Below, piece after piece: positions 9,141 through 18,078 of a DNA stretch of 64,000 nt. The DNA comes from Alphaproteobacteria bacterium (lineage in GTDB: Bacteria > Pseudomonadota > Alphaproteobacteria > Rhodobacterales > Rhodobacteraceae), in assembly GCA_030433335.1 (NCBI GenBank), contig JAUILL010000012.1:30764-94763 (forward strand). Direction: 5' to 3'. The number at the start of each line of letters is the position of its first letter. Position 1 is the first letter of the stretch. The position numbers were made by a program, and so were the translations under genes. Under the pieces are notes generated by a model, which made no database searches, was not told where the DNA came from, and worked only from the letters and a program-made list of their open reading frames with translations.

Positions 9141-10292
9141 CTATTCGGGGCTGTTCAAAAGGTCTTCGCGCGTGGGGGAAAACTGCGCCTCTATCCAGCG
9201 TTTTTCAAGTTGCTTCAGGCGCAGACCTAATTGTGCACCCTGATAGGTTGGCATCAGATCAGCTGCTTTGACAGGGAATTTTGCCGCTGCACCTTTGGCC
9301 ACCGCAGGGCCATCCGTCATCGGAACACCCATCAAAGCGGCCCGCAAGATCATTGCCTGCAAGCCCTGCTCTGCGCCCAATCGGTAGCCGATTTCATGGG
9401 CTGGTGCGCCCTCGATTGCCGCCTCTCGCAGCTCTGCCAGCGAACGCGCTTCCGATTTGGACAGACGTAGGCGTGTTTGTGCGTCGCACTCGCCCAGAGC
9501 GGCGAGACGGAGCATCGGATCGGGTGCAAGGCCAGCCTCTGCCTCTAGGTGTACGAGCGGGCCCAAAGCAGTCGCATCCGCACCGGGCAGGACTTGAAGC
9601 AAGACACCGGATTGCGCCATCGCCGCGACAGCCCGCGTGGGCTCCCGCGCCGCAAGAAGTTTGCGCATTTCTGCCCCCAAACGCTCTGCTGCAAGGGTCG
9701 AGATGCCTTCTGACAGTTCTGCGCAGGCCGACAGCCCGTCCGCATCAATTCCCAGATCAGGATCGCCATACCACGCGGAAAACCGGAAGAAGCGAAGGAT
9801 GCGGAGGTAGTCTTCCTGAATGCGTTGGTGCGGATCGCCGATAAAGCGCACATGTCGCGCCTCCAGATCGGGTAGACCGCCCAGAGGGTCGGCAACCACT
9901 CCGTCGCGATCCGCATAGAGCGCGTTCATGGTAAAATCGCGTCGCGCTGCGTCTTCATCCATCGAGTCGGCAAAGGCCACAACCGCATGACGGCCAAAGG
10001 TCTCCACATCGCGGCGGAAGGTAGTGACTTCGTGACCGATCCCGCCGGAAACGACTGTGATGGTGCCGTGTTCAATCCCCGTGGGCACAGGCTTCAGACC
10101 CGCCTTTTCGGCCAAATCCATCACGGTTTCAGGCCGCGCATCTGTGCAGATGTCGATGTCGTCAACAGGCGCGCCGATCAGGGCGTTGCGGACACAGCCG
10201 CCGACAAACCACGCTTGATAGCCCACATCAACTAACATTGCACAAACGGCTTGGGTGGCGGGATGCTCTAACCACGGGCCCGAAAGTTTCAT
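9141..10292 (-). CDS. cca: CCA tRNA nucleotidyltransferase / poly(A) polymerase family
   Basis: Adds or repairs the 3' CCA of tRNAs, or acts as poly(A) polymerase; alphaproteobacterial members are usually the CCA-adding enzyme. The product has 383 residues. Seen are the nucleotidyltransferase signature GGCVRNALIG (31-40), the metal-binding DxD at D45 and D47, and the flexible-loop region FTMNALYADRDG followed by RLLRILRFFRFSAWYG-like neck residues. The ATG at 10292 overlaps the upstream Nudix stop as ATGA, which favours it over an in-frame start 34 codons earlier. A parS-like sequence overlaps the start codon (see findings). Confidence 0.92.
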   Translation of the reverse strand: MKLSGPWLEHPATQAVCAMLVDVGYQAWFVGGCVRNALIGAPVDDIDICTDARPETVMDLAEKAGLKPVPTGIEHGTITVVSGGIGHEVTTFRRDVETFGRHAVVAFADSMDEDAARRDFTMNALYADRDGVVADPLGGLPDLEARHVRFIGDPHQRIQEDYLRILRFFRFSAWYGDPDLGIDADGLSACAELSEGISTLAAERLGAEMRKLLAAREPTRAVAAMAQSGVLLQVLPGADATALGPLVHLEAEAGLAPDPMLRLAALGECDAQTRLRLSKSEARSLAELREAAIEGAPAHEIGYRLGAEQGLQAMILRAALMGVPMTDGPAVAKGAAAKFPVKAADLMPTYQGAQLGLRLKQLEKRWIEAQFSPTREDLLNSPE

Positions 10293-10891
10293 GTGAAACG
10301 CTCCGCAAGGCCGCGCAGCACGCGGGCGGTCGCGCCCCAAATGTAATAGGGACCATAAGGCACCGCGAAATAGTGGCGCCGCGAACCGCGCCACCGCCGT
10401 CCGTGCACCATGAAGTTCTCGGGGTTTTGAACGTGTGACACAGGGACCTGGAACACCTCGGCGACTTCGCCAGCCTCTGGCACGGGCGTGAACCCTTTGT
10501 GCAGGAGACCCACGATCGGGGTCATCGCGAAACCCGTGACTGTCTCGTGCGGAGGCAACTCGCCCAGAACCTCGACCGTTTCGGGTGGCAATCCGATTTC
10601 TTCGTGAGCCTCACGCAACGCAGTCGCGACCAGATCGACATCGGTGTCGTCTTTCTTACCACCAGGGGCTGCGATCTGTCCGGGGTGGTGCTTCAGCGCA
10701 GAAGAGCGTTTGGTTAACCACAAACGCCCACCCTCGGGTGTCGCCTCGAATGCCAGTAGCACGGCTGCGGGGCGCAATTTTCGGCCCTCGGGCAAGACGA
10801 CCTCGGGATTGAGGTCAAAATCAGAGGACGGCGCAGCCTCTTGGGTCAGCGCCGCCATCAAGGCTTGCTTCAGCTCATCCCTGCTGCTCAT
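10289..10891 (-). CDS. Nudix hydrolase, CoA pyrophosphatase-like
   Basis: Nudix enzyme of 200 residues that hydrolyses nucleoside-diphosphate derivatives. The Nudix box is present as GGKKDDTDVDLVATALREAHEEIGL-type spacing (G5-xEx7-REUxEExGU), shown by REAHEEIGL. The preceding segment RSSALKHHPGQIAAPGG matches the CoA-pyrophosphatase (NudL/YeaB) subgroup, so CoA or acyl-CoA is the likely substrate. The ATG at 10891 lies within the end of hslO and has AAGGCGG upstream. It is coupled to cca by a 4-base overlap. Confidence 0.87.
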   Translation of the reverse strand: MSSRDELKQALMAALTQEAAPSSDFDLNPEVVLPEGRKLRPAAVLLAFEATPEGGRLWLTKRSSALKHHPGQIAAPGGKKDDTDVDLVATALREAHEEIGLPPETVEVLGELPPHETVTGFAMTPIVGLLHKGFTPVPEAGEVAEVFQVPVSHVQNPENFMVHGRRWRGSRRHYFAVPYGPYYIWGATARVLRGLAERFT

Positions 10892-11888
10892 CAGAGCCGC
10901 CTTGGGGCTTTGCCGCGTCAAATCCGACTGTCTCGGGGTCCAGATCGTAGTGCGCGCCACAGAACTGGCAGTCCGCAGTGATCCGGCCATCATCGGTCAG
11001 CATGTGGGTCAGGTCCTTGGCCGAGTAGATCGACAAGGTTTGACGCACGCGCTCTTCGGAACAGGTGCAGCCGAATTTCACGACCTGAGCATCGAACACA
11101 CGCGGCTGCTCCTCATGGAAGAGACGGATCAGCAGATCGGTTGGCGAAACAGTGGGACCGATCAACTCCAGCTCTTCGACACTGTCGAGCAAGATATTCG
11201 CGCGGTTCCAATTCTCCTCGTCTTCACCGTACAGCAGATCGTTGGCCGTGAGCGTGCCGCCCTCACCCGAGCCGCCTTCGCCAGTAGCAAAGGGCGACGC
11301 TTTGGGCATGTGCTGCAGCATTACGCCGCCAGCGCGCCAGTATTCACCGCGACCACCGGGCTCGACCGACCGGCCAAAGTTGATCGAAAATCGGGTCGGC
11401 AACTGTTCGGACTGCGCGAAATACCCCTCGGCCGCTGCGGACAGCGAAGTCGTGTTCAAGGGCGCGATGCCTTGGTAGGGCTGCATGTCGGGGCCTTGGT
11501 CGATCAACACAGCAAAGTAACCCTGACCGACATGGTCGATGGGAGCTTTGCTGTTGTAGATCCGATCCTCGTCATAGCTGGCATAGGCACGAATGCGGGC
11601 AGGTTCGCCTTCTTCGGTCGGACCATAGTAGTCGGTCGCGATCATGCGCACGGGGCCTTTGGACTGAACCTGCAACGACAGCTTCCACCGCAGTTTGATG
11701 GTTTGGCCGATCAAAGCGGTCAGGCACGCCATCTCGGCCACCAAGGCTTCGACCACGGGCGGATAGTTGTGCTGTTTCAGAATGCCATCGAGAACGCCGT
11801 CCAAACGGGCCACGCGGCCACGCACATCAGCGTTGTCCAACTGGAACGGCAATACCGTGTCGTCCCATGCGATTTTGTTTGCAATCAT
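10875..11888 (-). CDS. hslO: Redox-regulated chaperone Hsp33
   Basis: Cytoplasmic holdase chaperone that is switched on by oxidative unfolding. The product has 337 residues. The N-terminal substrate-binding domain starts IAWDDTVLPFQLDNADVRGR, and the C-terminal zinc switch has all four cysteines in GCTCSEERV and CQFCGAHYDLDP. A small Gly/Ser/Glu-rich insertion (SPFATGEGGSGEGG) sits in the middle. First gene of the hslO-Nudix-cca run on the minus strand, with 84 bases to the divergent Nudix gene at 11973. Confidence 0.94.
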   Translation of the reverse strand: MIANKIAWDDTVLPFQLDNADVRGRVARLDGVLDGILKQHNYPPVVEALVAEMACLTALIGQTIKLRWKLSLQVQSKGPVRMIATDYYGPTEEGEPARIRAYASYDEDRIYNSKAPIDHVGQGYFAVLIDQGPDMQPYQGIAPLNTTSLSAAAEGYFAQSEQLPTRFSINFGRSVEPGGRGEYWRAGGVMLQHMPKASPFATGEGGSGEGGTLTANDLLYGEDEENWNRANILLDSVEELELIGPTVSPTDLLIRLFHEEQPRVFDAQVVKFGCTCSEERVRQTLSIYSAKDLTHMLTDDGRITADCQFCGAHYDLDPETVGFDAAKPQGGSDEQQG

Positions 11889-11972
11889 TTCGGGGTATCC
11901 TTACGCGCTTGGGGGATGGCATACCGCGCCCATATAAGGGCTACAAGCGTCTGTCCAAGAGGGACGTCCCCG

Positions 11973-12449
11973 ATGCATCCCCGATTTGCAAAAACAGATG
12001 GATTTGAAATGCGTAGATTTGGCGAGCCCCGAGACCTGACTGTTGCCTACACCAGACGCCCCGGCGCTTATGCGATCCTGATCCGCGACGGGCAAATTCT
12101 GCTGACATTTCAACAAAGCCCAGAGCCGGAGTTCCAACTGCCCGGCGGCGGGATCGACGCGGGCGAAACCGCGATCCCTGCCCTGCACCGCGAGGTTTAT
12201 GAAGAGACCGGTTGGAAAATCTCGACCCCGCTGAAAATCGGTACTTACAAGCGTTTCTGCTACATGCCCGAATACGACATGCACGCAGAAAAGATCTGCT
12301 CAATCTACATCGCGCGTCCGACACAACGCATGGGTCCCCCGACCGAAGAGGGCCATTTCGCGTTCTGGCTCCCCTTGGCCGAGGCGCCCGCTCTATTGGC
12401 CAACAGCGGAGATCGTTTCTTCCTCGAGCGGGTTCTGGGCAGCCTCTGA
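11973..12449 (+). CDS. Nudix hydrolase
   Basis: Stand-alone Nudix protein of 158 residues. The box runs from GGGIDAGETAI to REVYEETGW, with all the catalytic glutamates in REVYEETG. The preceding beta strand AYAILIRDGQILLTFQ is typical. The ATG at 11973 has AGAGGGA upstream; a second in-frame ATG at 12009 lacks one. The frame is open far upstream, antisense to hslO, but that part has no coding character. The last 57 bases overlap the convergent phosphatase gene. Substrate unknown; likely nucleotide clean-up. Confidence 0.85.
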   Translation: MHPRFAKTDGFEMRRFGEPRDLTVAYTRRPGAYAILIRDGQILLTFQQSPEPEFQLPGGGIDAGETAIPALHREVYEETGWKISTPLKIGTYKRFCYMPEYDMHAEKICSIYIARPTQRMGPPTEEGHFAFWLPLAEAPALLANSGDRFFLERVLGSL

Positions 12450-13706
12450 GCCGGACATCTGCCAGAGGATGGCCGAGATATCGTCTTCGAAATCTTCAGA
12501 CCCTTTGCGCGCCGCCAAGTGCCACATCAAAGCATCAAGCGCTGTTTTGGGGGACTGGGCTGACAACTCACAGAGCATCGTCCCTGTCGCTTCTTCACCC
12601 AGCATCGCCCCGCTTTGATCAGCACTTTCGGAAATTCCATCTGACAAGATCCACAGCCGATCTCCTGGCCGGAGCGTCGTCTCGATCGTCTCGTATTCAG
12701 CCATGCCGATTAGACCCACCGGCATACCACCTTCGCCTAGATATTCCACGTTCCCCTTCGCGCGCAGTACAATGGGATGCGGATGCCCAGCTTGGCAGAG
12801 CTGTAGCTTTCCTGTTTTCAGGTTCAGGATCGCGAGCACCATCGTCGCGTAGTGATCCGTGCAGATTTCGTTCATCAGCCGTTCATTCAGATAGGCGACC
12901 GCATGGTGAGGCGCCCTCGTCCGGTAGCCACTCGGCGTTTTTTCAAAGGCAACGTTGGACCCAAGATGTCCGGGCGACAGATACGCGGCAAGCCGTGCCG
13001 TCATCAAAGCACTACTGATTCCATGCCCCGAGACATCGATCGCGTACATCAGCACTTCGTCAGGGCCAGAGGGGACAAAGCCCACCAAATCCCCGCCAAC
13101 ATGCCCCGAGGGGCGGAGCATCAGTGCAATTTGCCCCAAGCCAAAGTCGCGGAACCTCTCAGGTACGAGCGATTGCTGAAGCTGTCTCGCCTCTGTCAGT
13201 TCTTGTTCTTGCGCTTCGTAGAGGTGCTGCAATTCTTTGAGAGCATTGCACAGCTGCCCATTCTTTTCGTGCAGCTGCTCCTGCATACGCAAGATGCGTT
13301 CACCCGCTAGAAGTCGCGATTCCAACTCTTCGATATTGACTGGCTTGTTCAGGAAATCGTCCGCGCCACAGTTCAGGCCCTCTGCAACTGCGCCCTTCTC
13401 GCTTCGCGATGTCAGCAGGATGAAATATCCATAGCGTTCTGTAGCGAGCCGCCGATAAGCACGGCAAAAACTTAGGCCATCCATTCCTGGCATCATCCAG
13501 TCACTTAGAATGATGTCCGGCGGCGTTTCTTCGCATAAACGCAGCGCAGTCGCACCACATTCGGCCTCGTAGACCTCGTAGCCGCGCTTGGTCAGCATGG
13601 CGCGAAGTATCCGGCGCTGGAGCGGACTGTCGTCCACCACAAGAATTTTGAACGGCCGTTCGGTTGTCGGCTGTGAACTGCCTAAAGGGCGTACATCAGA
13701 ATTCAT
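12393..13706 (-). CDS. Response regulator with PP2C (SpoIIE/RsbU-type) phosphatase domain, RbaY-like
   Basis: Signal-controlled serine phosphatase of 437 residues. An N-terminal receiver domain (about 19-135) has VVDDS, the phospho-acceptor D69 in SDWMMPGMDG and K121 in FLNKPVN. A coiled coil follows (about 132-180), then a PP2C/SpoIIE domain with GGDLVGF, DVSGHG and DGISES metal-binding motifs. Such proteins dephosphorylate anti-sigma antagonists in partner-switching systems. The architecture matches RbaY of Rhodobacter capsulatus, which affects gene-transfer-agent output; orthology is inferred. The ATG at 13706 begins just before the receiver; the longer open frame upstream is non-coding in appearance. 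It is divergent from an Hpt gene. Confidence 0.83.
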   Translation of the reverse strand: MNSDVRPLGSSQPTTERPFKILVVDDSPLQRRILRAMLTKRGYEVYEAECGATALRLCEETPPDIILSDWMMPGMDGLSFCRAYRRLATERYGYFILLTSRSEKGAVAEGLNCGADDFLNKPVNIEELESRLLAGERILRMQEQLHEKNGQLCNALKELQHLYEAQEQELTEARQLQQSLVPERFRDFGLGQIALMLRPSGHVGGDLVGFVPSGPDEVLMYAIDVSGHGISSALMTARLAAYLSPGHLGSNVAFEKTPSGYRTRAPHHAVAYLNERLMNEICTDHYATMVLAILNLKTGKLQLCQAGHPHPIVLRAKGNVEYLGEGGMPVGLIGMAEYETIETTLRPGDRLWILSDGISESADQSGAMLGEEATGTMLCELSAQSPKTALDALMWHLAARKGSEDFEDDISAILWQMSGSEAAQNPLEEETISAVGQ

Positions 13707-13856
13707 CTCGGTTGTCCCGTTTCCCACAGGACTCAGCACTCGCAGAGGCAGATTAATCGGAGGTAAAACATAAAATACGCAGCTTTTGAGCCGATCATTT
13801 ACTTGAAAGTAACGCTCATCATGCGATGCTAATTTAGTTGAACAGGGGCAACTATA

Positions 13857-14189
13857 ATGATCGACTGGAATCGGATTAACGAACTTCGGGATGAAATCGG
13901 ACCCGAGGATTTTGCCGAAGTGGCAGAAATGTTTGTGTCCGAGGTCGACTCGTCTATCGACACTCTGCGAGAGTCTCCGAACTTCACCACGCTCGCCGAG
14001 GATCTGCACTTTCTTAAAGGAAGCGCTTTGAACCTCGGGTTTGCAGAGCTTTCGACCCTCTGCCAGAACGGAGAGACCGAAGCGCGCTCGGGACACCCCG
14101 AGGACGTTGACCTCAGCAAAATCGTGCGGGTTTACGAAAGTTCCCGCGAGGAATTTCTGAGCAGCGCCTTGGTCAAAGGCGCCGCCTGA
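13857..14189 (+). CDS. Single-domain Hpt (histidine phosphotransfer) protein
   Basis: Small cytoplasmic phosphotransfer protein of 110 residues, made only of the Hpt four-helix bundle. The phosphorylatable histidine is H51 in LHFLKGSALNLGF. Such proteins pass phosphate between hybrid kinases and receivers. It is divergent from the receiver-phosphatase gene 150 bases away, which makes that receiver the obvious candidate partner. No kinase gene lies nearby. The stop codon directly abuts the ilvA stop with no gap. Confidence 0.85.
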   Translation: MIDWNRINELRDEIGPEDFAEVAEMFVSEVDSSIDTLRESPNFTTLAEDLHFLKGSALNLGFAELSTLCQNGETEARSGHPEDVDLSKIVRVYESSREEFLSSALVKGAA

Positions 14190-15428
14190 TCAGATCAGAA
14201 ACTGCGCCAGTAGATCGTCGTTGGTGATGTCGGTATAGACAAAGCCTGCGGCGTCCAGTTTGGCGAAGAACCCAGCGAAATTGCGAGCGTCATCTGTTTC
14301 GATCCCGATCAGGACAGAGCCGAAGTTGCGGGCCGACTTTTTCAGATACTCGAACCGCGCGATGTCGTCTTTGGGCCCGAGCAGGTTCAGGAATTCTTTC
14401 AGGGCTCCGGGGCGCTGGGGCAGGCGCAGAATGAAGTACTTCTTTACACCCGAATAGCGCTGCGCACGCTCTTTGACCTCTGGCAGACGTTCGAAATCGA
14501 AGTTTCCGCCCGACGCCACGCACACCACGGTTTTACCCTTAATCTGGTCACGGATGTCCGCCAATACGTCGATTGCCAAAGCACCAGCCGGCTCTAGCAC
14601 GACCCCCTCGACGTTCAGCATATCGAGGATGGTGACGCAGATCCGATCCTCTGGTGCGGCAAAGACTTTGTTCACCGGCAGATTCTTCAGAATCTCAAAG
14701 GGCTTGGCCCCGATCTGAGCCACCGCTGCACCGTCCACAAAACTGTCCACACGTTTCAGCTTCATCGGGCGACCGGCTTTGAGCGCTTCGCTCAAGCTCA
14801 TACCACCAAGCGGCTCGACCAGACTGTAATCGCTGCTATCGCCGAAATAGTTGTACACACCCGAGGACAAGCCGCCCCCGCCCACAGGCAAGACGATCTG
14901 ATCTGGTGCACGACCCAATTCCTTCTCGATCTCGACCGCCACGCTGGCTTGCCCTTCGATCACGTCAGGATCGTCAAATGGGGACAGGAAATATGCGCCC
15001 GCTTCGGTGCAGTAAGCCTGCGCTGCCGCCAATGTGTCGTCGAAATAGTCCCCGATCAGCCGGATCTCGACTGCATCCCCGCCAAAGGTCCGCGTCTTCA
15101 TGATCTTCTGCTGAGGGGTGGTCACCGGCATGTAGATCACGCCTTTGACCCCGAAATGGCGACACATGTAGGCCACGCCTTGCGCATGGTTTCCCGCGCT
15201 GGCGCAGACAAACACGTTGCTGTCGGGGTTCGCCTCCAGCACCTTGCGCATGGAATTCAGGGCGCCGCGGATTTTGTAGCTGCGGACAGGGCTCAGATCC
15301 TCGCGTTTGAGCCAGATATCGGCGTCGTAGCGCTTGGACAGGTAATCGTTACGCAGCAAGGGTGTTGCGGGGAACACCTCGCGCATGGCGGCTTCGGCGG
15401 CTTGGGCCAGAGTGCGAAAATCGGTCAT
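14190..15428 (-). CDS. ilvA: Threonine dehydratase (threonine ammonia-lyase)
   Basis: PLP enzyme converting L-threonine to 2-oxobutanoate and ammonia, the entry step to isoleucine. The product has 412 residues. The Schiff-base lysine is K52 in SYKIRGAL; the glycine-rich phosphate loop is VGGGGLSSG. The C-terminus carries one ACT-like regulatory domain (KKYFILRLPQRPGALKEFL), i.e. the shorter single-ACT form rather than the ~514-residue E. coli IlvA. A catabolic role cannot be excluded. Forty bases upstream lies a membrane-protein gene on the same strand. Confidence 0.9.
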   Translation of the reverse strand: MTDFRTLAQAAEAAMREVFPATPLLRNDYLSKRYDADIWLKREDLSPVRSYKIRGALNSMRKVLEANPDSNVFVCASAGNHAQGVAYMCRHFGVKGVIYMPVTTPQQKIMKTRTFGGDAVEIRLIGDYFDDTLAAAQAYCTEAGAYFLSPFDDPDVIEGQASVAVEIEKELGRAPDQIVLPVGGGGLSSGVYNYFGDSSDYSLVEPLGGMSLSEALKAGRPMKLKRVDSFVDGAAVAQIGAKPFEILKNLPVNKVFAAPEDRICVTILDMLNVEGVVLEPAGALAIDVLADIRDQIKGKTVVCVASGGNFDFERLPEVKERAQRYSGVKKYFILRLPQRPGALKEFLNLLGPKDDIARFEYLKKSARNFGSVLIGIETDDARNFAGFFAKLDAAGFVYTDITNDDLLAQFLI

Positions 15429-15468
15429 GCCGATATCTGTGGCTCAACCGCCGATCCCGCGCAAGGCG

Positions 15469-16251
15469 TCAATCTGCCAGAGGGCGCTCTTGGACAAAGT
15501 GACCGTAGAACGTGGTCAACAGGCTGACGGTCACGAGGGTCAGGAACCAGCTGGCCGCGATTTGCGCCAACAGTCCAAGGAACGGGATCAGCGATCCGAT
15601 CAAGACAACCGGAATTTGGATTGCCAGCATCAGCATGAACTGAAGCAGAACCAGCAGGATGATCGAGCTGAACAGTCCGCGCGTCTGATGCCATGCTTCG
15701 CGCAGGGGCAGCGACTCACCCACTGCCACGGCAGGCAAAACGGGGCACAGACGGTAGAACAGCGCGCCAACGAACAGCATACCGGCCAAACCAAAGAACA
15801 CGGCGATCGGCGGCGCGAAGACGGCGGTGATTGTCACCGATAGGGCAACACACATACCCGCTCCAAGCACGATCGCCATGACCATCAGCGACATCATCAG
15901 GTATCGCCCCACAGCAGAGCCGTGCCACTTGGGCAGCCATCCGCTCGGCATCTCTTCGAGCAGGACGTAACGGTGCCACGCAACCGCAATCCACAGGCTA
16001 ATGACGGTGTAGGCCGCGACCAGCACGATCATGGACAGAATATCTGTTAAGGGAAGCATAGAAAGCGGGATTTCGCCGTTTTCCATCCCCTCGCCCATCC
16101 CGCCATCAGCGAATTGTTTCGAGACTGTCAGTGAGACTGTCAAATCGAACAGGGCAAGAACTAAGTACAGCACACCCGAAATCTTCAGCGCCTCGCGCCA
16201 GTTCCGCGCCACAATCAGCACCGCGTGTCGAAACAACATCCAAGCCGTCAT
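15469..16251 (-). CDS. Uncharacterised multi-pass membrane protein
   Basis: Not recognised beyond its build. It has 260 residues starting MTAWMLFRHAVLIVARNW, with about six hydrophobic helices (near 24-45, 78-100, 120-150, 155-180, 190-215 and 225-250). This pattern resembles the DUF4013/glycerophosphoryl-diester-phosphodiesterase-membrane type of integral domain, but I cannot assign it firmly. The ATG at 16251 has AAGGGTGAG upstream; an in-frame extension of 40 codons is Arg-rich and unlikely. Likely co-transcribed with ilvA 40 bases downstream. Confidence 0.8.
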   Translation of the reverse strand: MTAWMLFRHAVLIVARNWREALKISGVLYLVLALFDLTVSLTVSKQFADGGMGEGMENGEIPLSMLPLTDILSMIVLVAAYTVISLWIAVAWHRYVLLEEMPSGWLPKWHGSAVGRYLMMSLMVMAIVLGAGMCVALSVTITAVFAPPIAVFFGLAGMLFVGALFYRLCPVLPAVAVGESLPLREAWHQTRGLFSSIILLVLLQFMLMLAIQIPVVLIGSLIPFLGLLAQIAASWFLTLVTVSLLTTFYGHFVQERPLAD

Positions 16252-16430
16252 CTGCTCACCCTTAACTAGAAGTCTACGCCTTGAATCGCGTGGTTTTTCC
16301 GGTCGGTCAACAACTGCGCGCATGATTTCAGCGCTCCGTGCGCCCGAAAACACAGGATTCTGGCGGCTCAACTTGCCCCCGCGCGGAAAACCCGCTATCG
16401 GCGCTGTGTCCGATTAAAGGGGAATACTTC

Positions 16431-17657
16431 ATGTCCGCGCCCAAAAAAGTCGTCCTGGCCTATTCCGGTGGCCTTGATACCTCGATCATCCTGAAATGGC
16501 TCCAGACCGAATACGGTTGCGAAGTCGTGACCTTTACCGCTGACCTCGGTCAGGGCGAAGAGTTGGACCCCGCTCGTAAGAAGGCAGAGCTGCTGGGCAT
16601 CAAGCCCGAGAACATCTACATCGAGGACGTCCGCGAAGAGTTCGTGCGCGACTTCGTATTCCCCATGTTCCGCGCCAATGCACTGTACGAGGGCCTGTAC
16701 CTGCTGGGCACCTCGATTGCCCGTCCGCTGATCTCGAAGCGTCTGGTCGAGATCGCAGCCGAGACCGGTGCCGATGCTGTCGCACACGGCGCAACCGGCA
16801 AAGGCAACGACCAGGTTCGTTTCGAACTGGCCGCCTATGCGCTGAACCCCGACATCAAAGTTATCGCGCCCTGGCGTGAGTGGGACCTGTCCAGCCGCAC
16901 CAAGCTGATCGAGTTCGCTGAAAAGCACCAGATCCCGATCGCCAAGGACAAGCGCGGCGAAGCGCCCTTCTCGGTTGACGCGAACCTTCTGCACACCTCG
17001 TCCGAGGGTAAGGTTCTGGAAGATCCCGCGGTCGAAGCACCCGATTACGTCTACCAGCGCACCGTCCACCCCGAGGACGCACCGAACGAGCCCGAGTACA
17101 TCGAAGTCGGTTTCGAAAAAGGCGACGCGGTCAGCATCAACGGCGAGGCAATGAGCCCCGCAACCGTCCTGACCAAGCTGAACGAACTGGGTGGCAAGCA
17201 CGGCATCGGCCGTCTTGACCTGGTCGAAGGTCGCTTTGTCGGCATGAAGTCGCGCGGCATCTACGAGACCCCCGGCGGCACCATCCTGCTTGAGGCACAC
17301 CGCGGCATCGAACAGATCACTTTGGACCGCGGCGCAGCGCACCTGAAGGACGAGCTGATGCCCCGCTATGCAGAGCTGATCTACAACGGCTTCTGGTTCT
17401 CGCCCGAGCGTGAAATGCTGCAGGCAGCCATCGACAAGAGCCAAGAGCACGTCAGCGGCACCGTCCGTCTGAAGCTGTACAAAGGGTCGGTTCGCACTGT
17501 TGGCCGCTGGTCGGAAAACAGCCTCTACTCCGAAGCGCACGTGACCTTCGAAGAGGATGCAGGCGCCTACGATCAGAAGGACGCAGCAGGCTTTATCCAG
17601 CTGAACGCCCTGCGTCTGAAGCTGCTGGCCGCGCGCAACCGCCGCAACAAAGCCTAA
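16431..17657 (+). CDS. argG: Argininosuccinate synthase
   Basis: Joins citrulline and aspartate with ATP to give argininosuccinate in arginine biosynthesis. The 408 residues match the common ~400-410 residue bacterial type. The N-terminal P-loop reads AYSGGLDTS, followed by [16 protein letters not shown] residues ([14 protein letters not shown]) that bind ATP and citrulline. The ATG at 16431 has AAAGGGG nine bases upstream. A candidate terminator follows at 17681. Confidence 0.97.
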   Translation: MSAPKKVVLAYSGGLDTSIILKWLQTEYGCEVVTFTADLGQGEELDPARKKAELLGIKPENIYIEDVREEFVRDFVFPMFRANALYEGLYLLGTSIARPLISKRLVEIAAETGADAVAHGATGKGNDQVRFELAAYALNPDIKVIAPWREWDLSSRTKLIEFAEKHQIPIAKDKRGEAPFSVDANLLHTSSEGKVLEDPAVEAPDYVYQRTVHPEDAPNEPEYIEVGFEKGDAVSINGEAMSPATVLTKLNELGGKHGIGRLDLVEGRFVGMKSRGIYETPGGTILLEAHRGIEQITLDRGAAHLKDELMPRYAELIYNGFWFSPEREMLQAAIDKSQEHVSGTVRLKLYKGSVRTVGRWSENSLYSEAHVTFEEDAGAYDQKDAAGFIQLNALRLKLLAARNRRNKA

Positions 17658-17680
17658 GCTCCCGACGCACCGTCACACTT

Positions 17681-17711
17681 GAAATGGCTCGCTCCGGCGG
17701 GCCATTTCTTT
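17681..17711 (+). terminator. Candidate terminator after argG
   Basis: GAAATGGC (17681-17688) and GCCATTTC (17701-17708) form an 8-bp stem with a 12-base loop, followed by TTTG. The tail is short, so termination may be partial. Confidence 0.5.
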
Positions 17712-17741
17712 GTCTGAACTCATCAGTTTAGAGGTTTCTAC

Positions 17742-18032
17742 ATGAGCACTTCGTTGCAGGATATCGCTGACCGCGTTGCACCGGTTCTGGCCAAAAGCTC
17801 TAACGACAAAAGCCTGAAGATCGACTGCGGCGCCGACGGCATTATGGTGCTGGACCGTCAAGAGGTCGCAATGGAAGACCGCCCTGCCGACTGCACCATC
17901 AAAATCTCGCTCGAGAACCTGAAGAAGCTCCTCAAGGGCCAGCTCAACCCCATGACCGGCGTCATGATGGGTAAGATGAAGGTCAGCGGAAATCCTGCTG
18001 CTGCGATGGAAATGGCCAAGTTCCTGAAATGA
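17742..18032 (+). CDS. SCP2 sterol/lipid-binding domain protein
   Basis: A 96-residue protein formed by a single SCP2-like lipid-binding fold. The diagnostic C-terminal half reads DCTIKISLENLKKLLKGQ and then NPMTGVMMGKMKVSGN with GDPAAAMEMAKFLK-like ending. It probably binds a hydrophobic ligand or acyl-CoA in the cytoplasm; no ligand can be named. AGAGG lies eight bases before the ATG. It follows argG on the same strand after a weak terminator, with no functional link evident. Confidence 0.88.
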   Translation: MSTSLQDIADRVAPVLAKSSNDKSLKIDCGADGIMVLDRQEVAMEDRPADCTIKISLENLKKLLKGQLNPMTGVMMGKMKVSGNPAAAMEMAKFLK

Positions 18033-18035
18033 AAA

Positions 18036-18064
18036 AGGCCCGCTACGCGCGGGCCTCGTTCCTT
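18036..18064. terminator. Terminator between the SCP2 gene and the convergent DUF7282 gene
   Basis: AGGCCCGC (18036-18043) and GCGGGCCT (18049-18056) form an 8-bp stem with a TACGC loop; CGTTCCTTTT follows on the plus strand and AAAAA precedes the stem, so it can serve both directions. Confidence 0.75.
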
Positions 18065-18078
18065 TTATGACACGGTGG

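Noticed and set aside
10644..11972. Upstream extension of the Nudix gene (up to 443 extra codons)
   Set aside because: This part lies antisense to hslO and the other Nudix gene and has no domain; the good ribosome binding site and the fold start at 11973.
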